DNA of 8,951 nt, taken from assembly GCA_018713975.1 (NCBI GenBank), contig DVOB01000085.1, forward strand, positions 1 to 8,951. Reading direction: 5' to 3'. Numbering within the stretch: position 1 is the first letter of the stretch; each line of letters opens with the position of its first letter. The position numbers and the translations under genes were made by a program. Of this stretch, positions 1 through 7,769 are shown piece by piece. The stretch comes from Lentihominibacter excrementipullorum. Its GTDB lineage: Bacteria; Bacillota; Clostridia; Peptostreptococcales; Anaerovoracaceae. Under the pieces are notes generated by a model. The model had not been told where the DNA came from and made no database searches. It worked only from the letters and a program-made list of their open reading frames with translations.

Positions 1-19
1 CGCCCGAAGAAAGAATATG

Positions 20-43
20 GCCGCCTTGTACTTTCCCGGCGGC
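20..43. repeat. GC-rich inverted repeat around the -35 box
   Basis: GCCGCC at 20-25 is answered by its reverse complement GGCGGC at 38-43, with 12 nt between the arms. The -35 hexamer at 26-31 sits in the spacer. The repeat could be an operator for a dimeric regulator of the downstream flavoprotein gene. It could also be the stem of a terminator for a gene left of the window, but no T-run follows it on the plus strand. Six-base GC arms can arise by chance, so the regulatory reading is tentative. Confidence 0.3.
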
Positions 44-54
44 TCAACTATAAT
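26..54 (+). promoter_or_regulatory. Likely sigma-A promoter of the nitroreductase gene
   Basis: A perfect -10 box TATAAT lies at 49-54. A -35-like TTGTAC lies at 26-31, exactly 17 nt upstream; only its TTG matches the consensus well. The transcript would start near position 61, only a few bases before the AGAAGGAGGT ribosome binding site at 63-72, so the 5' leader would be very short. The gene begins at 79, 6-7 nt after that site. The call rests on the perfect -10 box, the ideal spacing and the position directly in front of a gene. Confidence 0.7.
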
Positions 55-78
55 AAATATATAGAAGGAGGTAGAAAA

Positions 79-597
79 ATGAACGATATCATAAACGCAA
101 TGGAGACAAGGCGAAGTGTCAGAAACTACAAACCTGACATGATACCTGAAGAAACCATAAGGAAAATATGCGAAGCAGGGACTTACGCGGCGTCGGGAAA
201 GGGCAACCAATCTCCCATAATCATCGCCGTAACCGACAAGGCGCTCCGGGACAAACTTTCCAGAATGAACGCGAAAATAATGGGGACCGATATCGACCCA
301 TTCTACGGCGCGCCGGTAGTGCTGGTAGTACTGGCTGACAGAAAATTCCCGACATACATCTACGATGGCAGTCTGGTCATCGGCAATCTGATGCTGGCTG
401 CTCACAGCGAGGGCATCGGCAGCTGCTGGATACACCGGGCCAAGGAAGAATTCCAGTCGGAGGAAGGAAAAGAGATACTGAAATCCCTGGGTATAGAAGG
501 CGACTACGAAGGTATCGGTCACTGCGTGCTGGGATATGTCGACTGTCCACAGCCTGAGGCCGCACCCAGAAAGGAAAACTACGTTTACTACGTGTAA
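79..597 (+). CDS. Nitroreductase family FMN-dependent oxidoreductase
   Basis: This is a 172-residue protein of the nitroreductase fold. Such proteins are usually FMN-binding homodimers that use NAD(P)H to reduce nitroaromatics, quinones or other, often unknown, substrates in the cytoplasm. The N-terminal helix with R11-R12-S13-V-R15 matches the FMN-phosphate-binding start of the family. A38-S39-G40 with N43-Q44 corresponds to its usual (P)SGGNxQP loop. The strand at about 75-87, the segment from D96 to W117 and the G147-H-C-V-L-G-Y153 strand near the C-terminus complete the pattern, with R164-K165 close to the end. The length is typical of the short members. The ATG at 79 follows a strong AGAAGGAGGT site at 63-72. 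The gene stands alone with its own promoter and converges on the polC operon. The physiological substrate cannot be read from the sequence. Confidence 0.87.
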   Translation: MNDIINAMETRRSVRNYKPDMIPEETIRKICEAGTYAASGKGNQSPIIIAVTDKALRDKLSRMNAKIMGTDIDPFYGAPVVLVVLADRKFPTYIYDGSLVIGNLMLAAHSEGIGSCWIHRAKEEFQSEEGKEILKSLGIEGDYEGIGHCVLGYVDCPQPEAAPRKENYVYYV

Positions 598-622
598 CTT
601 CCGCTTTCCATATATAAAGCAG

Positions 623-650
623 CAGCCGCGTCAGACTCCTGACGCGGCTG
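623..650. terminator. Shared hairpin terminator between convergent genes
   Basis: A perfect 12-bp GC-rich stem (CAGCCGCGTCAG and its complement) closes on the 4-nt loop ACTC. It lies 25 nt after the nitroreductase stop and 48 nt beyond the polC stop on the other strand, so it can end transcription from both sides. The tail is imperfect in both directions. Leftward from polC it reads CTGCTTTATATATGG, which is moderately U-rich in RNA. Rightward it reads TGATCGTATAAAC, with no U-run. Termination is therefore more convincing for the polC operon than for the nitroreductase gene. Confidence 0.75.
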
Positions 651-698
651 TGATCGTATAAACAGACGAAAGCCTCATGACCATTCATGCTTCTCATC

Positions 699-3600
699 TT
701 ATCCAAACAGGCTTATCTGCGCCGTCTCCGGCAATCCATCCAAAACTCCGTGCTGCCTCATCTCATCCAGCGCGGTCCTGTTTATCTTGCCACGCTCACT
801 GACATCTTCCACAGTCTCATAAGGCCGTTTCCTGTACTCTTCTTCGAAGTAAGTCGCCGCCCCCTCGCCAACGCCTGTGATAGCGACGAATGGCAGCAGC
901 ACCTTCCCCTCATATGACAGGAACCTGAGGCTGTCGGATATCCCCAGTCTGGCCGGAGCGAACTCATAACCTCTGGAACACATCTCATAGGCTACTTCCA
1001 GGACAGGCAATTCGTCCTCTTCCTTCTTGGAAGCATCCTGCCCCTTCCTGATTATCTCGTCCATCCTGGATTCTATAGCTTCTATTCCCCGCAATATTAC
1101 TTTTTCGTCGAAATAAGCCACCTTAGCCGTGAAATACACGGCGTAGAATTCCACAGGATGATATACTTTGTAATAAGCGATCCTGTTGGACATCATCACA
1201 TAGGCGACGGCATGAGCCCTCGGGAACATGTATTTAATCTTCTTGCAAGACTCTATGTACCAGTCAGGGACATCGTTGGCCCGCATCAGTTCCTCCTGCT
1301 CCGGCGTAAGGCCCTTGCCCTTACGTACCTTCTCCATTATAGTGAACGCATCCTTGTTTGGAACCCCTTTGAGCCGCAAGTAATTCATGATATCGTCTCT
1401 GGTAGAAATGGCGTCCTTCATGGTAGCTGTCCCGTTGGTTATCAGTTCCTGAGCGTTACCCAGCCACACGTCGGTGCCATGGGAAAACCCGGATATCCTG
1501 ACCAGATCGGCAAAGGCTTCCGGTTTCGTATCGTCCAGCATCTGGCGGACAAACTTTGTGCCGAATTCCGGTATGCCGTAGCTTCCATGCGTGAATCTGT
1601 AATCAGGGTTCTTTATGTCCAGACCTTCTATGCCGTTGAAGATGGTCATCACTTTATCGTCCTTTATAGGCACCTTGGTCGGATCCACTCCGGTCATGTC
1701 CTGCAGCTGCCTTATCATTGACGGGGCATCATGGCCCAGTATATCCAGTTTCAGCAGGTTCTGGTCTATGGAGTGATAGTCGAAATGAGTGGTTATTATG
1801 TCTGACTTTACATCATTAGCCGGATGCTGGACAGGACAAAACTCATATATCTCGTGGCCCTCCGGTACGATGATGATGCCGCCGGGATGCTGCCCTGACG
1901 TTTTCCTGACTCCTTCGCAGCAGGATGTGAGCCGATCCATCTCGAATCTGTTGACATTGATCCCTCTTTCTTCGAAGTACTTAGCCACATATCCAAAGGC
2001 CGTCTTGTCCTTGATGGTACCGATGGTCCCGGCTTTAAAAACGTTCCTCTCTCCGAATATCTCCTCCACGTATTTCTGCGCAGTCCCCTGATATTCTCCG
2101 GCAAAGTTAAGGTCTATGTCCGGTTCCTTGTTGGCCTCGAAGCCCAGAAAAGTCTCGAATGGTATGGTGAAGCCTTCCTTGTTATAAGGAGTGCCGCACT
2201 CCGGGCACACCTTATCCGGCATATCCACACCGCAATCGTACTTCTCGTTGTCTCCCCACTCCAGATGTTTGCAGTTAGGACAGAGATAATGAGGCGGCAA
2301 CGGGTTCACCTCGGTGATCCCCGACATTGTGGCTGCGAAAGAAGACCCTACTGAACCTCGCGAGCCTACCAGATATCCGTCAGCCAGCGATTTTTTCACC
2401 AGCATCTCAGCCGATCTGTACATCACCGCGTAGCCATTATCTATGATAGAGTTGAGTTCCTTGTCCAGCCGCGCCCTTATCTCCTCCGGCAGCGGCGAGC
2501 CATACATGGCGGCGGCCCTCTCTTCGCATGCCTTTCTCAGATCTTCCTCCGCGCCCGCTATCTTCGGCGGGAACTTTCCTTCGGGTACAGGCATCATAGG
2601 CTCTATCATGTCGGCTATCCTGTTGGTGTTCTCAATGACCACCTCGTATGCCTTTTCCTCGCCCAGGTACATGAATTCCTCCATCATCTCCTGAGTCGTC
2701 CTGAAATAGAGGCCTTTGTCACCTTCCACGTCTTTAAATCCCTGACCTGCCATCAGTATCCTTCTGTACAGAGCCTCCTCTTCGTCGAAGTAATGGGCGT
2801 CACAGGTGGCCACTACCGGTTTGCCGTAACGCTCACCCAACGCTATTATCTTCCTATTGTTCTCCTTCAGCTCCTCTTCATTTTTTACAAGGCCATTTTC
2901 GATGAGGAACTTGTTATTGATGAGCGGCTGTATCTCCAGATAATCATAGAAATCGACAAGGCGCTTCAGCTCATCCTCGCTTTCCCCGTTGAGTATGGCT
3001 CTGTATATCTCACCGGCCTCGCAGGCGGAGCCTATGATAAGACCTTCCCTGTGCTGCTGCAGGACCGACTTTGGTATCCTCGGCTTTTTATAGAAATATT
3101 CCAGATGTGATATGGAAACCAGCTTGTACAGGTTCTTCAGACCTTCCCTGTTCCTGGCGAATATTATCACATGATTGGTACCCCTCCCCTTGTAATCTAT
3201 CGTGCCATCTTCCCTTATCAGATCCTTGTCTTCAAGCAGATAACCCTCGCAGCCGTACAGTATCTTGATATCCTTTGCCGCGTGTGAGGCATCAGGAAAT
3301 GCCTGGACGACACCGTGATCCGTGATGGCAACAGCCCTGTGGCCCCACTTTTCAGCAGTCTTTATCATATGCTTTATATCGTTGAGACCATCCATAGCGC
3401 TCATTTTCGTATGGGCATGAAGTTCCACACGTTTCTCAGGATATGTGTCCACCCGTTCATTTTTCTCAGTTTTCTCTATACTATCGGCCATTATTGTAAC
3501 GCAGTTATCGTACCTGTCCCACTGAGCCATTCCCTGTATCCGGATCCCGTCTCCTTTTGACAGATGTGTGTCTATATCCTCCCACTTCTCATTGAGTACG

Positions 3601-4502
3601 AATGCCTTGACACATATACTTGTCAGCTTATCGGTAATATAAAGACTTACCAGCTTGCTGTCGCTTCTGGTCGTCCTGCTATCCTTTCTGAACAGCTCTC
3701 CCTCTATTCTCACGATACCGCTCTCCGAAGTCACCTCTCCGATAGACGTAAGTACCCCCGAGATCGGGTTTCCCATTATAAGATTTCCCTTAACAGGTGT
3801 GTACGCTTTCTTTCGTCTGCCTTTGAACCCTTTGCCTCCACTGCCTCCAGCGGACTGCGACGGAAACGACCTGGGATTCTCGGCTGATGGAGATGCTCCC
3901 GGAACGGCAGCGTGATCCTGTCTGTCGCTCCGCATCACAGCCGCACGTTCCTGATGCTCCTCGAACACTGAACGTTCTTTCTCTTCCATCTTTCTTCCCA
4001 AATCCCTGTACTCCTGGCTGTCGTTCTCGAACCTTACGCTGATATCCTCCTTCAGATCCCGCTTCAACAGCATCTGGAATTTCCCGGCGACATCCCTGTT
4101 GAGGATCTCCACCGACAGCTCACCCAGAGCGTATATCACCAGCTGATTTTCCTCCAGATGCCACTTGTCTCTGTATATGGTCTTGGTCACATGAGCGTAC
4201 CGCCCGTTGACCAGCGCTATCATATGCTCTATGTAAGCGCCGATGGCTTCGTCCCTGCTCTGTATCAATCCGTCATAGGACAGCCTGATCGATATATCCT
4301 TTATTTCCGGAAGCCGTCCTTGAAGAGTCCGCTTGAATCTGTCTATGGTCTCATATGGCAACACGAAATTGAGCTCTGCCTCCAACTCCAATACTCCCGT
4401 TTCCCTGGACAGCACAGCTCTCTTCATCTCAAACTTTATATCATCCTTCGAATACCCTTCCAGTTTCGAAAAATCAATGGAATTTTCCAGTATCTCTCTC
4501 AT
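699..4502 (-). CDS. polC: DNA polymerase III alpha subunit PolC, lacking the exonuclease domain
   Basis: This is the replicative DNA polymerase of low-GC Gram-positive bacteria. Domains by residue: N-terminal domain ~1-165; charged then Gly/Ser/Lys-rich linker ~165-235; OB fold ~245-345; PHP ~357-590; polymerase core and C-terminal region ~600-1267. Catalytic Asp are D795 and D797 (EPDIDLNF) and probably D920 (LKLDILGH). A cysteine cluster C741, C744, C757, C766, C769 marks the zinc site. The C-terminus carries a clamp-binding QISLF at 1262-1266. At 1267 residues it is about 170 short of the usual ~1440. The gap falls inside PHP: E419 (GCEGY) is joined to H444 (NHVIIFARN) by about 24 residues, where other PolC proteins carry a DEDD 3'-5' exonuclease. 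No DxE exonuclease motif is visible, and the frame is unbroken. PHP metal-ligand candidates H362, H364, D395, H396, E419, H444, C494, D568 and H570 are all present. The ATG at 4502 is the only start before an in-frame TGA at 4518-4520. The gene overlaps ispG by 29 nt. Confidence 0.97.
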   Translation of the reverse strand: MREILENSIDFSKLEGYSKDDIKFEMKRAVLSRETGVLELEAELNFVLPYETIDRFKRTLQGRLPEIKDISIRLSYDGLIQSRDEAIGAYIEHMIALVNGRYAHVTKTIYRDKWHLEENQLVIYALGELSVEILNRDVAGKFQMLLKRDLKEDISVRFENDSQEYRDLGRKMEEKERSVFEEHQERAAVMRSDRQDHAAVPGASPSAENPRSFPSQSAGGSGGKGFKGRRKKAYTPVKGNLIMGNPISGVLTSIGEVTSESGIVRIEGELFRKDSRTTRSDSKLVSLYITDKLTSICVKAFVLNEKWEDIDTHLSKGDGIRIQGMAQWDRYDNCVTIMADSIEKTEKNERVDTYPEKRVELHAHTKMSAMDGLNDIKHMIKTAEKWGHRAVAITDHGVVQAFPDASHAAKDIKILYGCEGYLLEDKDLIREDGTIDYKGRGTNHVIIFARNREGLKNLYKLVSISHLEYFYKKPRIPKSVLQQHREGLIIGSACEAGEIYRAILNGESEDELKRLVDFYDYLEIQPLINNKFLIENGLVKNEEELKENNRKIIALGERYGKPVVATCDAHYFDEEEALYRRILMAGQGFKDVEGDKGLYFRTTQEMMEEFMYLGEEKAYEVVIENTNRIADMIEPMMPVPEGKFPPKIAGAEEDLRKACEERAAAMYGSPLPEEIRARLDKELNSIIDNGYAVMYRSAEMLVKKSLADGYLVGSRGSVGSSFAATMSGITEVNPLPPHYLCPNCKHLEWGDNEKYDCGVDMPDKVCPECGTPYNKEGFTIPFETFLGFEANKEPDIDLNFAGEYQGTAQKYVEEIFGERNVFKAGTIGTIKDKTAFGYVAKYFEERGINVNRFEMDRLTSCCEGVRKTSGQHPGGIIIVPEGHEIYEFCPVQHPANDVKSDIITTHFDYHSIDQNLLKLDILGHDAPSMIRQLQDMTGVDPTKVPIKDDKVMTIFNGIEGLDIKNPDYRFTHGSYGIPEFGTKFVRQMLDDTKPEAFADLVRISGFSHGTDVWLGNAQELITNGTATMKDAISTRDDIMNYLRLKGVPNKDAFTIMEKVRKGKGLTPEQEELMRANDVPDWYIESCKKIKYMFPRAHAVAYVMMSNRIAYYKVYHPVEFYAVYFTAKVAYFDEKVILRGIEAIESRMDEIIRKGQDASKKEEDELPVLEVAYEMCSRGYEFAPARLGISDSLRFLSYEGKVLLPFVAITGVGEGAATYFEEEYRKRPYETVEDVSERGKINRTALDEMRQHGVLDGLPETAQISLFG

Positions 4503-5547
4503 ATGCCTCCGCCATCTTCACTATCTCATCCGCGATGTCTTCTTCCTTCACCGTCTTCACTATCTGTCCTCCTGTAAAGAGGACTCCTTTTCCCTTGCCG
4601 CAGGCCACCCCTATATCTGAACCTTTGGCCTCTCCGGGACCATTGACCACGCAGCCCATCACAGCGATCCTCAGATGCCTGCTTATCCTGTCCCTCAGCA
4701 CCTCGGTCCGCCGCTCTATCTCATCGGCTATGGCCTGCAGATCCACCTCGGTCCTTCCGCAGGTAGGGCAGGATATGATCTCTATTTTTTCCCGCCGCAT
4801 CCCCACAGCCGCCAGTATCTTCTTGGCCAGCAGCACCTCTTCCACCGGATCTGCCGTCAAGGATACTCTCATAGTGTTCCCTATCCCTGAAAGCAGCAGC
4901 GCCCCGATACCCGCTGCCGATTTTACCTTGCCCATTTCCAGTGTTCCTGCCTCTGTCACTCCTATATGGAGAGGATAATCGGATCTTTCGTCTACCAGCC
5001 TGTAAGCATCGAAGTTCATCTTCACGTCAGATGATTTCAGGGAGATGACTATGTCATCGAAGTCATACTTTTCCAGCAGCGCCACATTCCTCAATGCGCT
5101 TTCCGCCAGTCCTTCGGCTGTCACACGCCCGTACTTTTCCAGGATATCCTTTTCCAGAGAGCCTGAATTGACGCCGACCCTTATAGGAACACCGCACCTC
5201 CTGGCCATCTTCACAATCTGGCGTACACCTTCTTCCGAGCCAATGTTGCCGGGATTTATCCTTATCTTGTCGGCACCCGACTCCATGGCCGCCAGAGCCA
5301 GACTGTAATCGAAATGTATATCTGCCACCACCGGTATACGCGCCTTGTTCTTTATCTCCTTCAACGCCTCCGCCGCGTCCATATCCGGCACAGCCACCCG
5401 GACTATCTGACAACCCGCTTCCTCCAGCGATCTTATCTGCTCTACGGTGGCCACGACATCGGATGTTTTCGTATTTGTCATGGACTGTATGGAAACAGGG
5501 CTTTCTCCGCCTATTTCCACATCACCGCATAAAACGCTCTTTTTCAT
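4474..5547 (-). CDS. ispG: 4-hydroxy-3-methylbut-2-enyl diphosphate synthase (GcpE)
   Basis: IspG is a 357-residue iron-sulfur enzyme of the MEP isoprenoid pathway. It reductively opens 2-C-methyl-D-erythritol 2,4-cyclodiphosphate to HMBPP in the cytoplasm. The N-terminal part is the TIM barrel: the start V18-S-I-Q-S-M-T24, the strand A75-D-I-H-F-D80 and K94-I-R-I-N-P-G-N-I102 are typical. The C-terminal part carries the [4Fe-4S] ligands C260 and C263 (SCPTCGRT) and C299 (MGCVVNGPGE), with E306 as the expected fourth ligand. The length is normal for the compact bacterial form. The start gives the conserved N-terminus (V-S-I-Q-S-M-T-N-T close behind it); the ribosome binding site is weak (GGAAG about 13 nt upstream, or GGGA nearer). 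It follows rseP after 46 nt, and its last 29 nt overlap polC. The presence of dxr two genes upstream supports MEP function. Confidence 0.97.
   Translation of the reverse strand: MKKSVLCGDVEIGGESPVSIQSMTNTKTSDVVATVEQIRSLEEAGCQIVRVAVPDMDAAEALKEIKNKARIPVVADIHFDYSLALAAMESGADKIRINPGNIGSEEGVRQIVKMARRCGVPIRVGVNSGSLEKDILEKYGRVTAEGLAESALRNVALLEKYDFDDIVISLKSSDVKMNFDAYRLVDERSDYPLHIGVTEAGTLEMGKVKSAAGIGALLLSGIGNTMRVSLTADPVEEVLLAKKILAAVGMRREKIEIISCPTCGRTEVDLQAIADEIERRTEVLRDRISRHLRIAVMGCVVNGPGEAKGSDIGVACGKGKGVLFTGGQIVKTVKEEDIADEIVKMAEAYERDTGKFH
4506..4510 (-). promoter_or_regulatory. polC ribosome binding site inside ispG
   Basis: On the minus strand a GGAGG core is followed by only three bases (CAT) before the polC ATG at 4502. 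This is closer than the usual 5-9 nt. The site lies within the last codons of ispG, whose stop is at 4474-4476, so ribosomes finishing ispG pass over and beyond the polC start. The arrangement points to translational coupling. It also supports the chosen start, because no other start codon exists between here and the upstream in-frame stop. Confidence 0.65.
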
Positions 5548-5593
5548 GATAATATCCCGTCTTCCTTTCCCCGATGATCGGCGCCCTGCACTC

Positions 5594-6607
5594 CTATGAG
5601 AACAACGGGACGATGAATCTCACGATATCGTTCCACGTGACGTAGACCATCAGCGCCATCAGCAACACGATGCCGATAAAGTGTATCTTTCCCTCCATCT
5701 CATCAGTGACCTTCTTTCCCGTTATCTTCCTTATCAGCAGGAACAACAGCCTTCCTCCGTCGAGGGCCGGGAACGGCAACATGTTCATCACCGCCAGGTT
5801 AAGGCTCAGCAGCGCCGACAGATATACGACATATATCACTCCGGCTCTCGCCGTGTCGTTGACCATGTATACGATACCTACAGGGCCGCTCAATTCCTGG
5901 GTAGACACCTGCCCGGTGATGAGCTGCTTGATGATGTCATACATCATCACCGTCATCTCACCGGTGTTCTTCACGCCATCGCCTATGGCCGTGAACAGAT
6001 TGTGACTCACTCTGGCGCTTATCCCGACCATAGCTCTTCCTGCCTCTTCATTGTATTCAGGCTGAGTCGAAAACGTCGCTTCCCGTCCATCCCTCATGAC
6101 TGTTATATCGGTTTCCGCGCCTTCTCCGGCTCCTATCAGCGATAATATCTCTTCCCAGTCGTCGATCTTCTCTCCATTGACAGCTACGATCTCATCTCCT
6201 GCCTGAAGTCCTGCTTCATATGCCGGAGAATCGGTCTGGACTTCATCTATCACTGTAGTAGCCTGGCCTGACCAGAAAGCGATGATTATCATCAGTATCA
6301 CTGCCGTCAGCAGGTTCATGAAAGCCCCTGCCGCCAGCACGATAGCCCTCTGCCATGCCGGCTTGTTATTGAATGCCCGCTCGTCCTCCGAATCCTCGTC
6401 TTCTCCTTCCATGGCACAGAATCCGCCTATAGGAAGTATCCTCAGTGAATAGAGCGTCTCACCTCTCTGCCGTTTGAAAAAGGCCGGCCCCATCCCTATT
6501 GAAAATTCGTTGACCTTGACACCACAGGCTTTAGCTGCGATGAAATGTCCGAACTCGTGAACGAATATCAGCACACAGAATATCAAAATGGCGTATATTA
6601 TCGTCAT
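5594..6607 (-). CDS. rseP: RseP/RasP-type site-2 intramembrane zinc metalloprotease
   Basis: This is a 337-residue multi-pass membrane protease of the S2P family (M50B). It cuts transmembrane segments of substrates such as anti-sigma factors, cell-division proteins or signal-peptide remnants. The first membrane helix, at about 1-22, contains the zinc motif H17-E-F-G-H21. A second helix lies at about 88-111. A single PDZ domain follows at about 115-185 (D128-S-P-A-Y-E-A-G-L). Further helices are near 256-290 and 309-325. The third zinc ligand is D283 in N275-M-L-P-F-P-A-L-D-G-G-R286, a slight variant of the usual NLLPIPALDGGR. The length suits the clostridial one-PDZ form; Bacillus RasP is longer. 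The ATG follows a strong GGAGGAG with a 4-nt spacer, and the dxr stop lies 13 nt upstream. The substrate is unknown, since no sigma/anti-sigma pair is in view. Confidence 0.96.
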   Translation of the reverse strand: MTIIYAILIFCVLIFVHEFGHFIAAKACGVKVNEFSIGMGPAFFKRQRGETLYSLRILPIGGFCAMEGEDEDSEDERAFNNKPAWQRAIVLAAGAFMNLLTAVILMIIIAFWSGQATTVIDEVQTDSPAYEAGLQAGDEIVAVNGEKIDDWEEILSLIGAGEGAETDITVMRDGREATFSTQPEYNEEAGRAMVGISARVSHNLFTAIGDGVKNTGEMTVMMYDIIKQLITGQVSTQELSGPVGIVYMVNDTARAGVIYVVYLSALLSLNLAVMNMLPFPALDGGRLLFLLIRKITGKKVTDEMEGKIHFIGIVLLMALMVYVTWNDIVRFIVPLFS

Positions 6608-6620
6608 CAGTCTCCTCCAC

Positions 6621-7769
6621 TCAGATCATTTTCCTCATTTTATCTCTTATCTTCATATCTTCTTCCAATATCCCCTCTATATCCATATGGTATTTAGGCA
6701 CATGCTCCTCCATGACCCTCACCAGCATATCTTGTATGTCTACGAACCTTATCTTTCCCGACAGAAACATTTCCACAAGGATCTCGTTGGCTCCATTGAG
6801 CGCCACAGGATAGCTTCCACCTCTGCGGCATGCCTCATAAGCCAGATCCACCGTCCTGAACACGTCCCTGTCAAGCTTATAGAACGTCATCCCTTCACCT
6901 AACGCTGTCAGATCCAGCCCCGGCTCTTCCTTCGGGGCTTCCAGTCTGTCAGGATATGAAAGCGCATATGCGATAGGCACCCTCATGTCCGGGTCTCCCA
7001 TCTGTCCTATGACGCTGCCATCTCTGTACTCTACCGCCGAATGAAGGATGCTCTGAGGATGGACCACTACTTCTATCTTCTCCACAGGGATGTCAAAAAG
7101 CCATCTGGCCTCTATCACTTCCAGCCCCTTATTCATCATCGTCGCCGAATCTATCGTTATCTTTTTTCCCATGGACCAGTTAGGGTGAGCCAGCGCCTGC
7201 TCCAGCGTGACATGTTCCAGCTGACTGCGGCTGCAGCCTCTGAAAGGCCCGCCTGATGCTGTCAATATCACTCTCTTCACTTTCCTGACATCATTGCCCT
7301 GCAAGCATTGAAAAATAGCGCTATGCTCGCTGTCCACCGGCAAAAAAGCCACACCTCTGCGCTTCACGGCTTTCATCACCAGCTGACCGCCTACCACCAG
7401 CGTCTCCTTATTGGCGAAAGCTATATCCTTACCGGCTTCTATCGCTGCCATGGTAGGCTCCAGCCCCTTCATGCCCATCAGAGAATTGATGACCATATCG
7501 CACCCTTCCATAGATGCGATGGCTTTCAGGCCCTCGTCGCCACAGAAGACCTCCACCTTCGGGAATTCTCCCGCCAGTTCTGACGCGTCTCTCTCGCAGG
7601 CCACGCACACTGCTTCCGGTCTGAAATCAGCTATCTGCTGCCTCAGCAGCCCTACGTTCTTTTCACAGGAAAGAGCCGCCACAGAAAATGCGGCTCTGTT
7701 TCTCGATATCACATCGAGAGCCTGAGTCCCTATCGATCCCGTACTCCCCAAAATCGAAATCCTTTTCAT
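6621..7769 (-). CDS. dxr: 1-deoxy-D-xylulose 5-phosphate reductoisomerase
   Basis: Dxr converts DXP to 2-C-methyl-D-erythritol 4-phosphate with NADPH, the first committed step of the MEP pathway and the target of fosmidomycin. The 382-residue protein has normal length. The NADPH-binding Rossmann start is L7-G-S-T-G-S-I-G14, and N120-K-E122 follows in the same domain. Metal ligands are D146, E148 (VDSEHSAIFQ) and E217. Substrate contacts expected from the family are S172 (ASGGPFR), H195 (HPNWSMGKK), N213 and K214 (MMNKGLEVIEA). The flexible loop after H195 keeps its usual W198. The C-terminal helical domain is intact to the last residue. The ATG at 7769 has a GAGG site 9 nt upstream. The gene follows cdsA after 27 nt and precedes rseP by 13 nt. 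All expected active-site residues are present. Confidence 0.98.
   Translation of the reverse strand: MKRISILGSTGSIGTQALDVISRNRAAFSVAALSCEKNVGLLRQQIADFRPEAVCVACERDASELAGEFPKVEVFCGDEGLKAIASMEGCDMVINSLMGMKGLEPTMAAIEAGKDIAFANKETLVVGGQLVMKAVKRRGVAFLPVDSEHSAIFQCLQGNDVRKVKRVILTASGGPFRGCSRSQLEHVTLEQALAHPNWSMGKKITIDSATMMNKGLEVIEARWLFDIPVEKIEVVVHPQSILHSAVEYRDGSVIGQMGDPDMRVPIAYALSYPDRLEAPKEEPGLDLTALGEGMTFYKLDRDVFRTVDLAYEACRRGGSYPVALNGANEILVEMFLSGKIRFVDIQDMLVRVMEEHVPKYHMDIEGILEEDMKIRDKMRKMI

Noticed and set aside
1158..1721. Plus-strand open frame of 187 codons antisense to polC
   Set aside because: It lies wholly inside the catalytic core of polC, resembles no protein family, and its composition is that of a reverse-complement shadow.
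4535..4978. Plus-strand open frame of 147 codons antisense to ispG
   Set aside because: It is Ser/Pro/Thr-rich with no recognisable motif and sits over the conserved iron-sulfur region of ispG.
5571..5581. Palindrome CCGATGATCGG in the rseP-ispG gap as an operator or terminator
   Set aside because: The arms are five bases with a one-base centre, too short for a hairpin and easily found by chance; no T-run follows.
5681..6145. Plus-strand open frame of 154 codons antisense to rseP
   Set aside because: The His/Arg/Gln-rich translation is typical of a shadow frame, and rseP is certain on the other strand.
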